Shown piece after piece: positions 31,135-41,528 of a stretch of DNA of 64,000 bases. Every line of letters begins with the position of its first letter. Positions within the stretch are counted from its first letter, which is position 1. The stretch covers positions 124,001 to 188,000 of the forward strand of contig NZ_JAGQDH010000003.1 in assembly GCF_018069895.1 (NCBI RefSeq), read 5' to 3'. The notes under the pieces are model-generated. The model made no database searches. It was not told where the DNA came from and was given only the letters and a program-made list of their open reading frames with translations. Made by a program: the position numbers and the translations under genes. This DNA comes from Roseovarius autotrophicus. Lineage in GTDB: Bacteria; Pseudomonadota; Alphaproteobacteria; Rhodobacterales; Rhodobacteraceae.

Positions 31135-32069
31135 CAAATCTCCTCGCTGCGGTCTGTGGCGGGTGGCGGCGCGGGAATGAGCGCAGAGAGCCGGTCGAAA
31201 AGCGCCTGATCCATGTGGAAATCGAGCGCGGCGAGCGAGGGGTCAAGCTGCGCGGGCGCGGAGGCGGAGATGATCGGCACCGGCCCGAGCGGATGCCGCG
31301 CCACCCAAGCCACGGCAAGCGTGGCGGGATCGGCGCCAACCTCCCTGGCAATGGCGTCGAGATCGGCAGCGGCGCGGTGCAGATGATCGCCCGCGTAGCG
31401 TGCGGCATAGGTGCGGTTCTCTGTGATCCGCCCACCCTCGCCGCGCACATACTTTCCGGTCAGAAGCCCGCCCGCGAGCGGCGAATAACAGGCCGCGACC
31501 ATCCCCTCGGCCTGTGCCATGGGCAGGATCTCGACCTCGGCCTGACGTTTCACGAGGTTGAACATCGGTTGCAGGATCGAGATGGAATAGCCCAGCCTTT
31601 GGGCGATACAAGCGGCCTTCATCACCTGCCACGCGGCGAAATTAGACAGGCCCACATGGCCGATCTGGTCGCGCTCGCGCAGTTCCGCGAAGGTCTCCAT
31701 CGTCTCTTCAAGCGGCGTCTCCGGGTCGAAGCGGTGGAGATAGAGGATCTCCACCCGGTCCATGCCGAGGCGGCGGCGCGAGGCGTCGAACTGCGCCATC
31801 ATGGTGGCGCGGCTTGCCCCGCCCTCATGGCCCACCTTGGTGGCGATGACGAGACGCTCTCGCATCGGGGCAGCGAGGCGACCGAGAATCGTCTCGGACG
31901 CGCCACCGGTATAAAGATAGGCCGTGTCGAAATGGGTGATGCCGGCCGCGAGGCAGGCCTCGAACATGGCCTGGGCTTGGGCCTCGTCGGCCTTGCCGCC
32001 GAATTGCATCGTGCCAAAGGCAAAGCGGCTGACCGGGGTTCCGTCGGGGGAGGTGATGTGCTGATCCAT
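31134..32069 (-). CDS. Aldo/keto reductase
   Basis: NADPH-dependent reductase of the AKR superfamily, 311 residues. The TIM barrel shows SRFAFGTMQFGG, FDTAYLYTGG with the catalytic Asp and Tyr, VIATKVGHEGG with the catalytic Lys and YLHRFDP with the catalytic His. The C-terminal SASAPAQLDPSLAAL is typical of the cofactor-binding end. It is the upstream partner of the DUF938 gene. The carbonyl substrate is unknown. Confidence 0.88.
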   Translation of the reverse strand: MDQHITSPDGTPVSRFAFGTMQFGGKADEAQAQAMFEACLAAGITHFDTAYLYTGGASETILGRLAAPMRERLVIATKVGHEGGASRATMMAQFDASRRRLGMDRVEILYLHRFDPETPLEETMETFAELRERDQIGHVGLSNFAAWQVMKAACIAQRLGYSISILQPMFNLVKRQAEVEILPMAQAEGMVAACYSPLAGGLLTGKYVRGEGGRITENRTYAARYAGDHLHRAAADLDAIAREVGADPATLAVAWVARHPLGPVPIISASAPAQLDPSLAALDFHMDQALFDRLSALIPAPPPATDRSEEI

Positions 32070-32197
32070 GAGCGCGAGGGTGCCACGGGTCGGCGCGGAA
32101 GGGAACGGGGGTTGTGACGGACTGTCACTCTGTCGCCTTGCATTGTGCGGGCAGGCGGCTTAGGCGGTAAGCCACTCACCGCACAGGACCGACGCCC

Positions 32198-32860
32198 ATG
32201 AAGATGCACGAGACATTCATCAAGCCCATGCACCCCGAGGGACGCAAGTTTGTTGCGATCTTTGCCGCAATCGCGCTGTTGCTGTTCCTGCTGTGGGAGC
32301 CGCTAGGCATTGTGGGTCTCGGTCTCACGGTCTGGTGTTATTATTTCTTTCGCGACCCCGAGCGCGTGACACCCGCCCGTCCTGGCCTGATCGTCAGCCC
32401 CGCCGACGGCATCGTGTCGCTGATCGAGCCGGTGGTGCCGCCCGCCGAACTGGGCCTGCCCGATGTGCCCCTGACGCGGGTGAGCGTGTTCATGTCGGTG
32501 TTCAACTGCCATGTGAACCGCGCGCCGGTGGCCGGGATCGTAACGAAGATCGCCTATCGTCCCGGCAAGTTCCTCAATGCCTCGCTCGACAAGGCGAGCG
32601 AGGATAACGAGCGCAACGGAATCGTGATCGAAATGGCCGATGGCCGCGTGCTGCCGGTGGTGCAGATCGCGGGGCTCGTGGCGCGGCGAATCGTCTGTTT
32701 CGTGCATGAGGGCGAGAGCGTGTCGCGCGGCGGGCGGTTTGGCCTCATCCGTTTCGGATCTCGGCTCGATGTCTACCTGCCCGAAGGCGTGATCCCGCTG
32801 GTGCGGGTCGGGCAGACCATGGTGGCCGGCGAAACCGTGATGGCGGAGCTTCACGCATGA
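32198..32860 (+). CDS. psd: Phosphatidylserine decarboxylase proenzyme (archaeal/alphaproteobacterial type)
   Basis: Converts phosphatidylserine to phosphatidylethanolamine. The 220-residue length is the short type without a large N-terminal extension. One hydrophobic stretch near residues 20-45 anchors it to the membrane. The self-cleavage site with the pyruvoyl-forming Ser is in [11 protein letters not shown] near residue 185. The stop overlaps pssA by ATGA. It is the first of three phospholipid genes. Confidence 0.93.
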   Translation: MKMHETFIKPMHPEGRKFVAIFAAIALLLFLLWEPLGIVGLGLTVWCYYFFRDPERVTPARPGLIVSPADGIVSLIEPVVPPAELGLPDVPLTRVSVFMSVFNCHVNRAPVAGIVTKIAYRPGKFLNASLDKASEDNERNGIVIEMADGRVLPVVQIAGLVARRIVCFVHEGESVSRGGRFGLIRFGSRLDVYLPEGVIPLVRVGQTMVAGETVMAELHA

Positions 32861-33603
32861 CGGGGACGCCTCGCAGCCCGCGCAAGGAAGTGACGCTCGC
32901 GCAGTTGTTGCCCAACATGCTGACGGTGGCGGCGATCTGCGCCGGGATCACGGCAATTCGCATGGGTGTGCAGGGCGACTATGTGCGCGCGGTGCAGCTT
33001 CTCTTGATCGCGGCGGTGCTTGATGGGCTGGACGGGCGGCTGGCGCGGTTGTTGCGCAGCACTTCGGCCATGGGGGCAGAGCTCGATTCGCTGGCCGATT
33101 TCCTTAATTTCGGCGTCGCGGCCCCCTTGGTAATCTATTACTGGGGCTTGCAGGACGCGCGGCACGCGGGCTGGATTGCGGTGCTGTTCTTTGCGGTCTG
33201 CTGCGTGATGCGGCTGGCGCGCTTCAACGTCTCGTCGCGCGAAGAGGGGGCCAAGGGCGGCTCGGGGGCCTATTTCGAGGGACTGCCCTCGCCTGCGGGG
33301 GCCCTGCTGGCAATGCTGCCCATGTTCGTGACTTTCGCACTACCGGGCATGACCAAGCCGCCCGCGGCACTAATCGGTCTTTACATGGCTGCCATGGGCC
33401 TTCTGATGATTTTGCCGGTGCCGGTCTGGTCGTTCAAGAAGACGCGAATATCGCGCGAGAACGTCAAGTTCTTCCTGCTGGGCTTTGCCTGCGTCGCTGC
33501 AGCGCTGGTTATTTTTACCTGGGGTGCACTGATCGTGCTGTGTCTTGCGTATATCGCAATGATGATCTGGGCGGCACTGGTATGGCATCCCCAAAACAGG
33601 TAG
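32857..33603 (+). CDS. pssA: CDP-diacylglycerol-serine O-phosphatidyltransferase
   Basis: Makes phosphatidylserine from CDP-diacylglycerol and serine. The 248-residue membrane protein has about six to seven hydrophobic helices. The CDP-alcohol phosphotransferase motif is split across DGLDGRLAR and [10 protein letters not shown], with its three aspartates near residues 51, 54, 69 and 73. It sits between psd and pmtA and completes the substrate supply for both. Confidence 0.94.
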   Translation: MTGTPRSPRKEVTLAQLLPNMLTVAAICAGITAIRMGVQGDYVRAVQLLLIAAVLDGLDGRLARLLRSTSAMGAELDSLADFLNFGVAAPLVIYYWGLQDARHAGWIAVLFFAVCCVMRLARFNVSSREEGAKGGSGAYFEGLPSPAGALLAMLPMFVTFALPGMTKPPAALIGLYMAAMGLLMILPVPVWSFKKTRISRENVKFFLLGFACVAAALVIFTWGALIVLCLAYIAMMIWAALVWHPQNR

Positions 33604-33612
33604 GAAGAAATC

Positions 33613-34233
33613 ATGGAGCTTGACGCCGTTCGAAATTCCTATGCCCGTTGGGCGCCGGTCTACGACGCCACTTTCGGCAAGATCACCCATGCAGGGCGGC
33701 GCGCGGCGGTGGATCACATCAACGTGCGCGGGGGCGATGTGCTCGAGGTGGGTGTGGGCACGGGCCTCTCGCTCGAAGCCTATGATCCAGGGCTGCGCGT
33801 GACCGGCGTGGATTACAGCCCCGCGATGCTGCGCAAGGCGCGTGCGCGGGTCGCCCGGCTGGGGTTGAGGCAGGTCGCCGGACTGCGGCGGATGGATGCG
33901 CGCAAGCTCGATTTCCCCGATGCGAGTTTCGATACGGTGGCGGCCATGCATGTACTTTCGGTCGTGCCCGAACCCGAGCGCGTCATGGCCGAAATCGCCC
34001 GCGTGTTGCGACCCGGCGGGCAGGTGGTGATCACCAACCATTTCAAGCACGAGCGCGGCGTCTGGGCCGGATTGGCGCGCGTAGCGGCCCCTCTCGAACG
34101 GGTGCTTGGCTGGCATTCGGATTTCGAGATCGGCACCGTGCTGCGCGAGGACGCGCTTGACGTCGTGGATCAGCGTGGCCTGCCGCCGATGGGCATGATG
34201 ACCTTTCTGGTGCTGGAGAAGCGCGCGGGCTGA
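33613..34233 (+). CDS. pmtA: Phosphatidylethanolamine N-methyltransferase (Rhodobacter type)
   Basis: Methylates phosphatidylethanolamine three times to phosphatidylcholine with SAM. The 206-residue soluble type matches the R. sphaeroides enzyme in length. VLEVGVGTGLSL near residues 43-54 is the SAM loop, and the N-terminal YARWAPVYDATFGKIT is characteristic of PmtA. It starts nine bases after pssA, so psd-pssA-pmtA is one unit making PE and PC. Confidence 0.9.
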   Translation: MELDAVRNSYARWAPVYDATFGKITHAGRRAAVDHINVRGGDVLEVGVGTGLSLEAYDPGLRVTGVDYSPAMLRKARARVARLGLRQVAGLRRMDARKLDFPDASFDTVAAMHVLSVVPEPERVMAEIARVLRPGGQVVITNHFKHERGVWAGLARVAAPLERVLGWHSDFEIGTVLREDALDVVDQRGLPPMGMMTFLVLEKRAG

Positions 34234-34239
34234 GCGCGA

Positions 34240-35232
34240 TCAGTCGAAGGTGCCTGCGACCCGCCCGAGCAGCATGAAGGCGCGGGCGGTGCGGGTGTCG
34301 GACAACTCCGAGATTTCCGTGTCCGACGCCGTCTCGGCGAACTGTGTGAACATCCGGTCAAAGAGCCGCAGGAAATGGTGTGCCGCGTCGCGAAAGATCG
34401 TGTCCTGTTTCATCCGTGCCGCTGTCAGCGCCAGCGAGGAGCGATCGCGGATGCCGCCAAGCGCGGCGATGGCGCGCCCGCGCTCGCCGGCGGCGAAGCG
34501 GCGCCAGATTTCGGGCCGCGCCATGTCGGGGCGCAGATCGTCCATGTAGATGCCATCTTGCGACATCAGCGTGAGCACGTCCTGCGCGGCGCGGATGAGT
34601 TGCGCGGTCGGGCGGTCCTTGAGCGCGCGGCGCAGCGCGGTGAACCCGGCCTTGTCCTCGGGGCTTTCGGGAAAGTTGAGCGCCCGGATGAAATCGGGGC
34701 GTTCCAGCGGCGGCGTAACCTCCTCCACCGGGGTGCCAAGCGGCAGCGCCACCTGATCGCCGGGGGCCACGGGCGGGGGCGGCGTGGGGCGAACAGGGCG
34801 CGGTTCGGGTTGGTGCGCGCGCACCGAGGAAAAGGTTGCAAGCGCCGTCTCGGTCTTGCGCTGTGCGGCGACGATTTCGTCGAGCTTTTGCGCCACGCTC
34901 TTGTCCACCGCCGCACCAAGGGACTGATTCTGTGCGATATAGGCATCGCGGATCCCGTCGATGGCGGCACGCAGGCGTGCGCTTTCCTCGCGCATGGTGC
35001 GGCTGGCGCGGGCGGCGGTGGCCCCCAGCCAGAGCATCGCAACCGGCATGAACACAGCGATGAGCACGGTGATGAAATGCAGGACCACACCCGCGCCGGA
35101 CTCGGTCGGGGCGAGGACCAGAAACCAGAGCGCCGCGCCCGCAAGCCAGAACACCGATAGCACTGCTGCCGCCAGTTCAACAGAAGTCAGCTGCGGGCGC
35201 GTGGCAATCTTGGGGTCTGGATGTCGGGCCAT
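34240..35232 (-). CDS. Conserved membrane protein of unknown function
   Basis: A 330-residue protein with two transmembrane segments (about 17-40 and 48-72), a charged coiled-coil-like stretch near 75-130, a proline-rich linker (PEPRPVRPTPPPP) and a helical C-terminal domain from about 170 that starts PLERPDFIRALNFPESPEDK. I do not recognise a named family; such proteins look conserved in Rhodobacterales. It converges on pmtA with a six-base gap and is followed by greA on the same strand upstream. No catalytic motif is visible. Confidence 0.7.
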   Translation of the reverse strand: MARHPDPKIATRPQLTSVELAAAVLSVFWLAGAALWFLVLAPTESGAGVVLHFITVLIAVFMPVAMLWLGATAARASRTMREESARLRAAIDGIRDAYIAQNQSLGAAVDKSVAQKLDEIVAAQRKTETALATFSSVRAHQPEPRPVRPTPPPPVAPGDQVALPLGTPVEEVTPPLERPDFIRALNFPESPEDKAGFTALRRALKDRPTAQLIRAAQDVLTLMSQDGIYMDDLRPDMARPEIWRRFAAGERGRAIAALGGIRDRSSLALTAARMKQDTIFRDAAHHFLRLFDRMFTQFAETASDTEISELSDTRTARAFMLLGRVAGTFD

Positions 35233-35247
35233 GGGCTGGGACGCCTG

Positions 35248-35718
35248 TCAGATATAGGCGATCTTTAGCACCTCGTAGGACCGCTCGCCACCCGGTGTGC
35301 GCACTTCGACGCTGTCACCTGCTTCCTTGCCGATCAATGCCCGGGCAATGGGCGATTTCATGTTGAGAAGCCCCGCCTCGATATTGGCCTCATGTTCGCC
35401 GACGATCTGCCATGTGTGCTCTTCGTCGGTGTCCTCATCGACCAGCGTCACCGTCGCACCGAACTTGATCGGGCCCGAAAGCTTGGTCGGGTCGATGACT
35501 TCGGCAAGGCTCAGGATGCTCTCGATTTCCTTGATCCGCCCCTCGATGAAGGACTGTTTCTCCTTGGCCGAGTGATATTCGGCATTTTCCGAAAGATCAC
35601 CATGCTCTCGCGCCTCGGCGATGGCGCGGATGATGGCCGGACGCTCGACTGACTTGAGCTGCTTGAGCTCTTTTTCCAGCGCGGCGTGACCGCCTGCGGT
35701 CATCGGGATCTTTTCCAT
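35248..35718 (-). CDS. greA: Transcription elongation factor GreA
   Basis: Rescues backtracked RNA polymerase by stimulating transcript cleavage. The 156-residue protein has the N-terminal coiled coil ([20 protein letters not shown]) carrying acidic tip residues and the C-terminal domain with [22 protein letters not shown]. Length and order match the family. It lies 15 bases upstream of the unknown membrane protein gene and may be transcribed with it. Confidence 0.95.
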   Translation of the reverse strand: MEKIPMTAGGHAALEKELKQLKSVERPAIIRAIAEAREHGDLSENAEYHSAKEKQSFIEGRIKEIESILSLAEVIDPTKLSGPIKFGATVTLVDEDTDEEHTWQIVGEHEANIEAGLLNMKSPIARALIGKEAGDSVEVRTPGGERSYEVLKIAYI

Positions 35719-35981
35719 TCCACTCGTCCATTGTCAGAAGCGGGGCCGCGCATCGCCGGGCCCCGTCAGTGTCGTTTCCACGTTCGCCAGAGATTGCACG
35801 ATGCGCGCGCCCGATTGCAAGAGCCGATGCGCGCTGCGTCGTTTTCTGCGCGTTTACGTGACAAATTGCCGGTTTCGGGGCGGCATAACGTCGTGTTCCG
35901 ATTGACTCTGGACGCGGGCGCGATAGGCAGAACCGAAAGAATGTTGCGCGGCGGACGCGACGCGCCAGAGGAGGATGACCC

Positions 35982-37631
35982 ATGCAGGATGTAACGCGCG
36001 AAGCGATGGAATATGACGTGGTGATCGTGGGTGCGGGGCCAGCGGGCCTTTCCGCGGCGATTCGGCTCAAGCAACTTGACGCCGATCTCAACGTGGTTGT
36101 GCTTGAAAAGGGCTCCGAGGTGGGGGCGCATATCCTGTCGGGCGCGGTGCTCGATCCCTCGGGCCTCGATGCGCTCATCCCCGACTGGAAAGAGAAGGGC
36201 GCGCCACTCAACACGCCCGTGACCGAAGATCGGTTCTACATGCTGGGCGAGGCAGGCGCGATCCGCATTCCCAACTTTCCCATGCCGCCCCTGATGCACA
36301 ACCATGGGAATTACATCGTCTCGATGGGCAATGTGTGTCGCTGGATGGCTGAGCAGGCCGAGGCCATGGGCGTGGAAATCTTCCCCGGCATGGCCTGTTC
36401 CGAGATCGTCTACGGCGAGAATGGCGAGGTCAGGGGCGTGGTCGCCGGCGAGTTCGGGCGCGAAGCCGATGGCACGCCGGGGCCGAATTACGAGCCGGGA
36501 ATGGAGCTGCACGGCAAGTATGTTTTCCTGTCGGAGGGTGTGCGCGGCAGCCTTGCCAAAGAGGTGATTGCGCGCTTCGACCTGCAAAATGGCAAGGAGC
36601 CGCAGAAGTTCGGGATCGGCATGAAGGAGATCTGGGAGATCGACCCCGAGAAGCACCGTCAGGGCAGCGTTACCCATACGATGGGCTGGCCCCTGGGCAA
36701 CAACGCGGGCGGCGGATCGTTCATCTATCACCTAGAGAACAATCAGGTTTATGTGGGTTTTGTGGTCCATCTCAACTACGAGAACCCGCACCTTTACCCT
36801 TACATGGAATTTCAGCGGTTCAAGCATCACCCGATGGTCGCGGAGTTGCTCAAAGGGGCCAAGCGCGTGGCCTATGGTGCGCGGGCGATTTCCGAGGGCG
36901 GGTATCAGTCCATGCCCAGGATGGTCGCGCCCGGCGTGGCGCTTCTGGGCTGTTCGGTTGGCATGGTCAACGTGCCGCGCATCAAGGGCAATCACAATGC
37001 CATGCTCTCGGGCAAGGCGGCGGCGGAGGCGGCGCACGCGGCGATCATGGCCGGGCGCGCGAGCGACGAGTTGACCGCCTACGAGACCGAAGTGCGTGAG
37101 GGGGCGATAGGCCGCGACCTCAAGAAGGTGCGCAACGTCAAACCGATGTGGTCGAAATGGGGGATGTTGCCAAGCCTCGTGCTGGGCGGCTTCGACATGT
37201 GGACGAATACTGCGGGCTTCAGCCTTTTCGGCACGTTGGGTCATGGCAAGACCGACGCTGCGGCGACCGGGCTGGCCAAGGACCACAAGCCGATTGACTA
37301 TCCCAAACCCGATGGCAAGCTGAGCTTTGACCGCCTGACCAATGTCAGCTTCTCGATGACCAACCACGAGGAGAGCCAGCCCGCGCATCTGCGCCTGACC
37401 GATCCCGACGTGCCGGTATCCGTGAACCTGCCGAAATATGACGAACCGGCACAACGCTACTGTCCGGCGGGGGTCTATGAGGTGGTGCGCGAAGAGGGCC
37501 GCGAACCGAGGTTCGTGATCAACTTCCAGAACTGCGTGCATTGCAAGACCTGCGACATCAAGGACCCAAGCCAGAACATCACCTGGGTCACGCCGCAGGG
37601 TGGCGACGGGCCGAATTACCCGAACATGTGA
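35982..37631 (+). CDS. Electron transfer flavoprotein-ubiquinone oxidoreductase
   Basis: Passes electrons from ETF, reduced by acyl-CoA and dimethylglycine/sarcosine dehydrogenases, to ubiquinone in the inner membrane. The 549 residues contain the FAD motif [15 protein letters not shown] near the N-terminus and the C-terminal [4Fe-4S] segment NCVHCKTCDIKDPSQNI. The genes for ETF itself are not in the window. It links the fatty-acid enzymes and the FAD-GcvT dehydrogenase of this region to respiration. An AGGAGGATGACCC ribosome site precedes the ATG. Confidence 0.96.
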   Translation: MQDVTREAMEYDVVIVGAGPAGLSAAIRLKQLDADLNVVVLEKGSEVGAHILSGAVLDPSGLDALIPDWKEKGAPLNTPVTEDRFYMLGEAGAIRIPNFPMPPLMHNHGNYIVSMGNVCRWMAEQAEAMGVEIFPGMACSEIVYGENGEVRGVVAGEFGREADGTPGPNYEPGMELHGKYVFLSEGVRGSLAKEVIARFDLQNGKEPQKFGIGMKEIWEIDPEKHRQGSVTHTMGWPLGNNAGGGSFIYHLENNQVYVGFVVHLNYENPHLYPYMEFQRFKHHPMVAELLKGAKRVAYGARAISEGGYQSMPRMVAPGVALLGCSVGMVNVPRIKGNHNAMLSGKAAAEAAHAAIMAGRASDELTAYETEVREGAIGRDLKKVRNVKPMWSKWGMLPSLVLGGFDMWTNTAGFSLFGTLGHGKTDAAATGLAKDHKPIDYPKPDGKLSFDRLTNVSFSMTNHEESQPAHLRLTDPDVPVSVNLPKYDEPAQRYCPAGVYEVVREEGREPRFVINFQNCVHCKTCDIKDPSQNITWVTPQGGDGPNYPNM

Positions 37632-37739
37632 CGGGCACGTGATCGCCTGCGGCGCGGTCTCACCGCCACGCCGCATTGCCTTGTGCAGGGCAGCACATTA
37701 CCTTCGACGTATTCACGCGCAGGAAAAGGCGAGCCAAAA

Positions 37740-39455
37740 GTGACCATTCGCAGAATGCAGGCCGTTCTGGCCGCCCTACTCATGCAGACCCTGCCTCTTG
37801 TGGCGCAAGAGCCCTCGGGTGCCTATCTGGCGGCGCAAAACGCGCGTGCACAGGGCGATTTCGTCGCCGCAGCGCAGTATTACGCGCAGGCGCTGACGCG
37901 CGATCCCAACAACCCGGCGATTCTGGAGAATGCGAGTTTCGCCTATATGGCGCTTGGTCGTCTCGATCAGGCGGTGGCCGTGGCACGCAAGGTCGAGGCG
38001 GACGGGCTGCGCAGTCAGGTGGGGCAGATCGCCCTTCTGGCCGATGAGGTCCGGCGCGAGGATTGGCTCGCGGTGCTATCGCGTGTCGAGCAGGAGCGCG
38101 GCGCCGGACCGCTTGCGGACGGAATGATCGCCGCATGGGCTGATCTCGGCCGTGGCGACATGACCTCGGCGCTGGCGCGTATGGACGCGATCTCCGAGGA
38201 GCGTGGCCTGCGCAATTTCGCGCTTTATCACAAGGCGCTGGCGCTGGCGACCGTGGGTGATTTCGAAGCTGCCGACCGGGTGTTTACGGGCGATGCCGAA
38301 GGACCGCTGCAGCGCACGCGCTCGGGGATCATCGCCTGGGCGCAGGTTCTCAGCCAGTTGGGCGAACAGGCGCGCGCGATAGAGATCATGGATGACACGT
38401 TTGGTCATGATCCCGACCCGGAAATTGCGGCGTTGCGCGCGGCGCTCGAAGCTGGCGAGGCGGTGCCCTTCGGGCTTGTGGAGGACGCGCGCGAAGGCGT
38501 TGCCGAGGTATTTTTTTCGCTGGCGCGCGCCCTGATGCAGGAAGCCGGCGATGAATTTGTGCTGGTCTATGCCCGCGCCGCCGAAGCCATCCATCCCGCC
38601 CATGTAGAGGCCACCATAACTGTCGCGCAGGTGCTGGAAAGCATGGAGCAATACTCTCTGGCGATCGACGCCTATGGCCGTGTGCCGCGCGATCATCCGT
38701 CCTTTCTCACCGCCGAGTTGGGGCGTGCCGACGCGCTGCGTCGTGCAGGCAGGCTCGAGGCCGCGACCGAGGTGCTGAACCAGTTGGCGCAGACTCATCC
38801 CGGCATGGCCAATGTGCATGTTTCGGCGGGCGATCTGCACCGCGAACAGGAGCAGTGGACCAAGGCCGTTGCCGCCTATGACCGGGCGCTGGCCCTGCTG
38901 GAGGCGCGCGACAACCCGCAATGGTTCGTCTATTACGTTCGGGCCATCGCCCATGAACGGCTGGACAACTGGCCCGAGGCCGAGGCCGATTTCCGCCGCG
39001 CGCTGGAGCTGAACCCGGATCACCCGCAGGTGCTCAATTACCTCGGATACACGATGGTGGAAAAGCGGGTGCATCTTGAGGAGGCGCTTGACATGATCGA
39101 GCGCGCAGTCGCTGCACAGCCTCAGAGCGGCTATATCGTCGATAGTCTGGGCTGGGTGCTTTACCGGCTTGGCCGCTATGACGAGGCGATTGTCCACATG
39201 GAGCGCGCCGCCGAGTTGATGCCGACCGACCCGGTGGTCAATGACCATCTGGGCGATGTGCTTTGGGCGGTGGATCGCAAGACCGAAGCGCGGTTCCAGT
39301 GGAAGCGCGCGCTGTCGCTGCACAAGACCACACCCTCGGCCGATCTGGAGCCGGATCGCATCCGCCGCAAGCTCGAAGTCGGGCTTGACCGGGTGCTGGC
39401 CGATGAAGGGGCAGAGCCACTGAGTGCCGTGAATGCCGCAGCCTCTGACAAGTGA
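37740..39455 (+). CDS. Exported tetratricopeptide-repeat protein
   Basis: A 571-residue protein with a probable signal peptide ([23 protein letters not shown]) and about ten TPR units, for example [20 protein letters not shown] early and [18 protein letters not shown] late. TPR proteins are scaffolds for complexes; this one probably acts in the periplasm or at the outer membrane. A GTG at 37740 gives the best signal peptide, while an upstream ATG at 37683 is not credible. It overlaps ispE by 23 bases. A role with ispE is not implied. Confidence 0.78.
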   Translation: MTIRRMQAVLAALLMQTLPLVAQEPSGAYLAAQNARAQGDFVAAAQYYAQALTRDPNNPAILENASFAYMALGRLDQAVAVARKVEADGLRSQVGQIALLADEVRREDWLAVLSRVEQERGAGPLADGMIAAWADLGRGDMTSALARMDAISEERGLRNFALYHKALALATVGDFEAADRVFTGDAEGPLQRTRSGIIAWAQVLSQLGEQARAIEIMDDTFGHDPDPEIAALRAALEAGEAVPFGLVEDAREGVAEVFFSLARALMQEAGDEFVLVYARAAEAIHPAHVEATITVAQVLESMEQYSLAIDAYGRVPRDHPSFLTAELGRADALRRAGRLEAATEVLNQLAQTHPGMANVHVSAGDLHREQEQWTKAVAAYDRALALLEARDNPQWFVYYVRAIAHERLDNWPEAEADFRRALELNPDHPQVLNYLGYTMVEKRVHLEEALDMIERAVAAQPQSGYIVDSLGWVLYRLGRYDEAIVHMERAAELMPTDPVVNDHLGDVLWAVDRKTEARFQWKRALSLHKTTPSADLEPDRIRRKLEVGLDRVLADEGAEPLSAVNAAASDK

Positions 39456-40263
39456 GGTCGCGCCCGCCAAGGTCAACCTGACGCTTCATGTGACGGGCCG
39501 CGGGACTGATGGATATCATCTGCTCGATTCGCTGGTGGGTTTTGCCGATACCGGCGACCGGCTTGACGTGAGGCTTGCCGATGTCGCGTCGTTGCGCGTG
39601 ACCGGGCCGCGTGCGGCGGGGGTGCCGGAGGGTCCGGAGAACCTTGTGCTGCGCGCCGCCGCGCTGATGGGGGTGACGGCGTCGATCACATTGGAGAAAC
39701 ATCTGCCCGCCGCCGCCGGTATTGGCGGTGGATCGAGCGACGCGGCAGCCTGTCTGCGGGCGCTCGTCCGGCTGACCGGCAAGGCGCTGCCCGAAGTGCC
39801 GATGCTTGGGGCGGATGTGCCGGTCTGCCTTCTGGCGCGGGCGGCGCGGATGCGCGGAATCGGCGAACAGGTGGCGCCGGTAGGCGGCCTGCCCGTGCTT
39901 GACGCGGTGCTGGTCAATCCCGGTGTGCCGGTGGCGACCCCGCAGGTCTTTGCCCGGCTCGCGCGACGCGACAATCCGGCCATGCCCGAGACGCTGCCGC
40001 CCTGGCCTGACGCCGCTGCCTGTATCCGCTGGCTTGGCACGCAGCGCAATGATCTTGAGACCCCCGCAGCGGCGCTCTGCCCTGAAATCGTCGCGGTTCT
40101 CGCGCGGCTGCGGGCAAGCGAAGGCTGCGCGCTGGCGCGAATGTCGGGATCGGGGGCGACCTGTTTCGGGCTTTATCCCGATGCTGGCGCGGCACAGGCG
40201 GCGGCAGCACGGATCGCGGCGGAAAACTGCGGATGGTGGGTTGCGGCCACGCAGCTCAGCTGA
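39433..40263 (+). CDS. ispE: 4-Diphosphocytidyl-2-C-methyl-D-erythritol kinase
   Basis: Phosphorylates the 2-position of CDP-methylerythritol in the MEP isoprenoid pathway. The 276-residue GHMP kinase has [21 protein letters not shown] at the start, the ATP loop [14 protein letters not shown] near 96-109 and the [11 protein letters not shown]-terminal motif. Its first 23 bases overlap the TPR gene and its last eight overlap the convergent polyprenyl synthase, itself an isoprenoid enzyme. Confidence 0.94.
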   Translation: MPQPLTSEVAPAKVNLTLHVTGRGTDGYHLLDSLVGFADTGDRLDVRLADVASLRVTGPRAAGVPEGPENLVLRAAALMGVTASITLEKHLPAAAGIGGGSSDAAACLRALVRLTGKALPEVPMLGADVPVCLLARAARMRGIGEQVAPVGGLPVLDAVLVNPGVPVATPQVFARLARRDNPAMPETLPPWPDAAACIRWLGTQRNDLETPAAALCPEIVAVLARLRASEGCALARMSGSGATCFGLYPDAGAAQAAAARIAAENCGWWVAATQLS

Positions 40264-41257
40264 TGCGCGCCACGACGTAATCGGCGAGCGCGTCGAGCAT
40301 GTCGCGCACCGGGTGATCGGGCAAGACAGCGAGTGCGGCGCGCGCCTGTGTAATCCAGCCAAGCGCGTCGTCCCGGGTCTCGTCGAGCGCGCAGCGCGCG
40401 GTCAGGATGTCCACCGCGTGTTCAAGATCGCCATCGTGCTGATCGCCCTTTTCGATGGTGCGCTTCCAGAAGGCGCGTTCGTCCTCGTCGGCGCGGGCAA
40501 GCGCCTTGATCAGCGGCAGGGTCAGCTTGCGCTCGCGGAAATCGTCACCGACATTCTTGCCGGTGGCCTTGCTGTCGCCTTGATAATCAAGCAGATCATC
40601 GACGATCTGGAATGCGATGCCGAGCGCGTCCCCATAGGTAAAGAGCGCCGCCACCTGTTCCTCGGGCGCTGCCGAGATCACGCCGCCCACTTGCGTTGCG
40701 GCGGAAAACAGCGCCGCCGTCTTGCCTCGAACGATCTGGAGATAGGTCGCCTCGGTGGTTGCAAGATCGCGTGCTGCGCTCAGTTGCAGCACCTCGCCCT
40801 CGGCAATCGTGGCGGCGGCGTCGGCCAGGATGTCGAGCACGCGCAGCGAGCCGGTTTCCACCATCAACTGAAATGAACGCGCAAAGAGGTAATCGCCCAC
40901 AAGCACGCTCGATTTGTTGTCCCACAGAAGGTTGGCCGTGGGGCGGCCACGACGGCTTGCGCTTTCGTCCACCACGTCGTCATGCAGGAGCGTGGCGGTA
41001 TGAATGAATTCTACCGTCGCGGCGAGGCGCACATCGTGCTCACCCTGATAGCCGCACAGGTCGGCGGCGGCGAGCGTCAGCATCGGGCGCAGCCGCTTGC
41101 CACCCGCCTCGACCAGATGCGCCGTCACCTCGGGAATGCGCGGCGCGTGGCGCGAGGCCATGCGCGCGCGGATGAGGGTATTGACCGCGTCGAGTTTGGC
41201 GGCAAGGTGGGCGGCAAGCGCCTCATGCGGTTTGGTGGCGGCCTCGTCCAAGCCCAT
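40256..41257 (-). CDS. Polyprenyl diphosphate synthase (probably decaprenyl)
   Basis: Builds the all-trans side chain of ubiquinone from IPP and FPP or GGPP. The 333-residue protein has the first Asp-rich motif [10 protein letters not shown] and the second DDLLDYQGD, plus [12 protein letters not shown] at the N-terminus. The lack of bulky residues just before the first motif fits a long chain; Q-10 is usual in this group. A GGGGGAACG site precedes the ATG. It overlaps ispE tail to tail by eight bases. Confidence 0.88.
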   Translation of the reverse strand: MGLDEAATKPHEALAAHLAAKLDAVNTLIRARMASRHAPRIPEVTAHLVEAGGKRLRPMLTLAAADLCGYQGEHDVRLAATVEFIHTATLLHDDVVDESASRRGRPTANLLWDNKSSVLVGDYLFARSFQLMVETGSLRVLDILADAAATIAEGEVLQLSAARDLATTEATYLQIVRGKTAALFSAATQVGGVISAAPEEQVAALFTYGDALGIAFQIVDDLLDYQGDSKATGKNVGDDFRERKLTLPLIKALARADEDERAFWKRTIEKGDQHDGDLEHAVDILTARCALDETRDDALGWITQARAALAVLPDHPVRDMLDALADYVVARIS

Positions 41258-41312
41258 CGTTCCCCCATTGGCCCGCTCGACAAACCGGGCGCGGTGCTTT
41301 TATCTCTGTGGC

Positions 41313-41528
41313 ATGAAACAGCTTTACCGAACCACCGATATGGCCAGCATGGCCTTTGCGAAGGCGCTGCTTCAGGGCGAGGATATAGCCTGCTTTGAAA
41401 TGGACGTAAACATGAGCGTTCTGGAGGGATCCATCGGTATTTTCCCACGCCGCCTGATGGTGGCCGATGCCGATTACGACGACGCACGCGAGGTGCTGAC
41501 CGACAACGGGTTCTCGCTTGAGGACTGA
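41313..41528 (+). CDS. DUF2007-like small protein
   Basis: A 71-residue protein, MKQLYRTTDMASMAFAKALL at the start and DADYDDAREVLTDNGF later, that matches the small putative signal-transducing DUF2007 type. No metal or catalytic motif is visible. It is coupled to the next gene, whose TTG start lies inside its last codons, so it may share expression with the tRNA methyltransferase-like gene. Function unknown. Confidence 0.72.
   Translation: MKQLYRTTDMASMAFAKALLQGEDIACFEMDVNMSVLEGSIGIFPRRLMVADADYDDAREVLTDNGFSLED

Noticed and set aside
35902-35929. TTGACT-16-TAGGCA as a promoter for the ETF-ubiquinone oxidoreductase gene
   Set aside because: The -35 is fair but the -10 matches poorly and the spacing is not ideal, so I did not list it as a feature.
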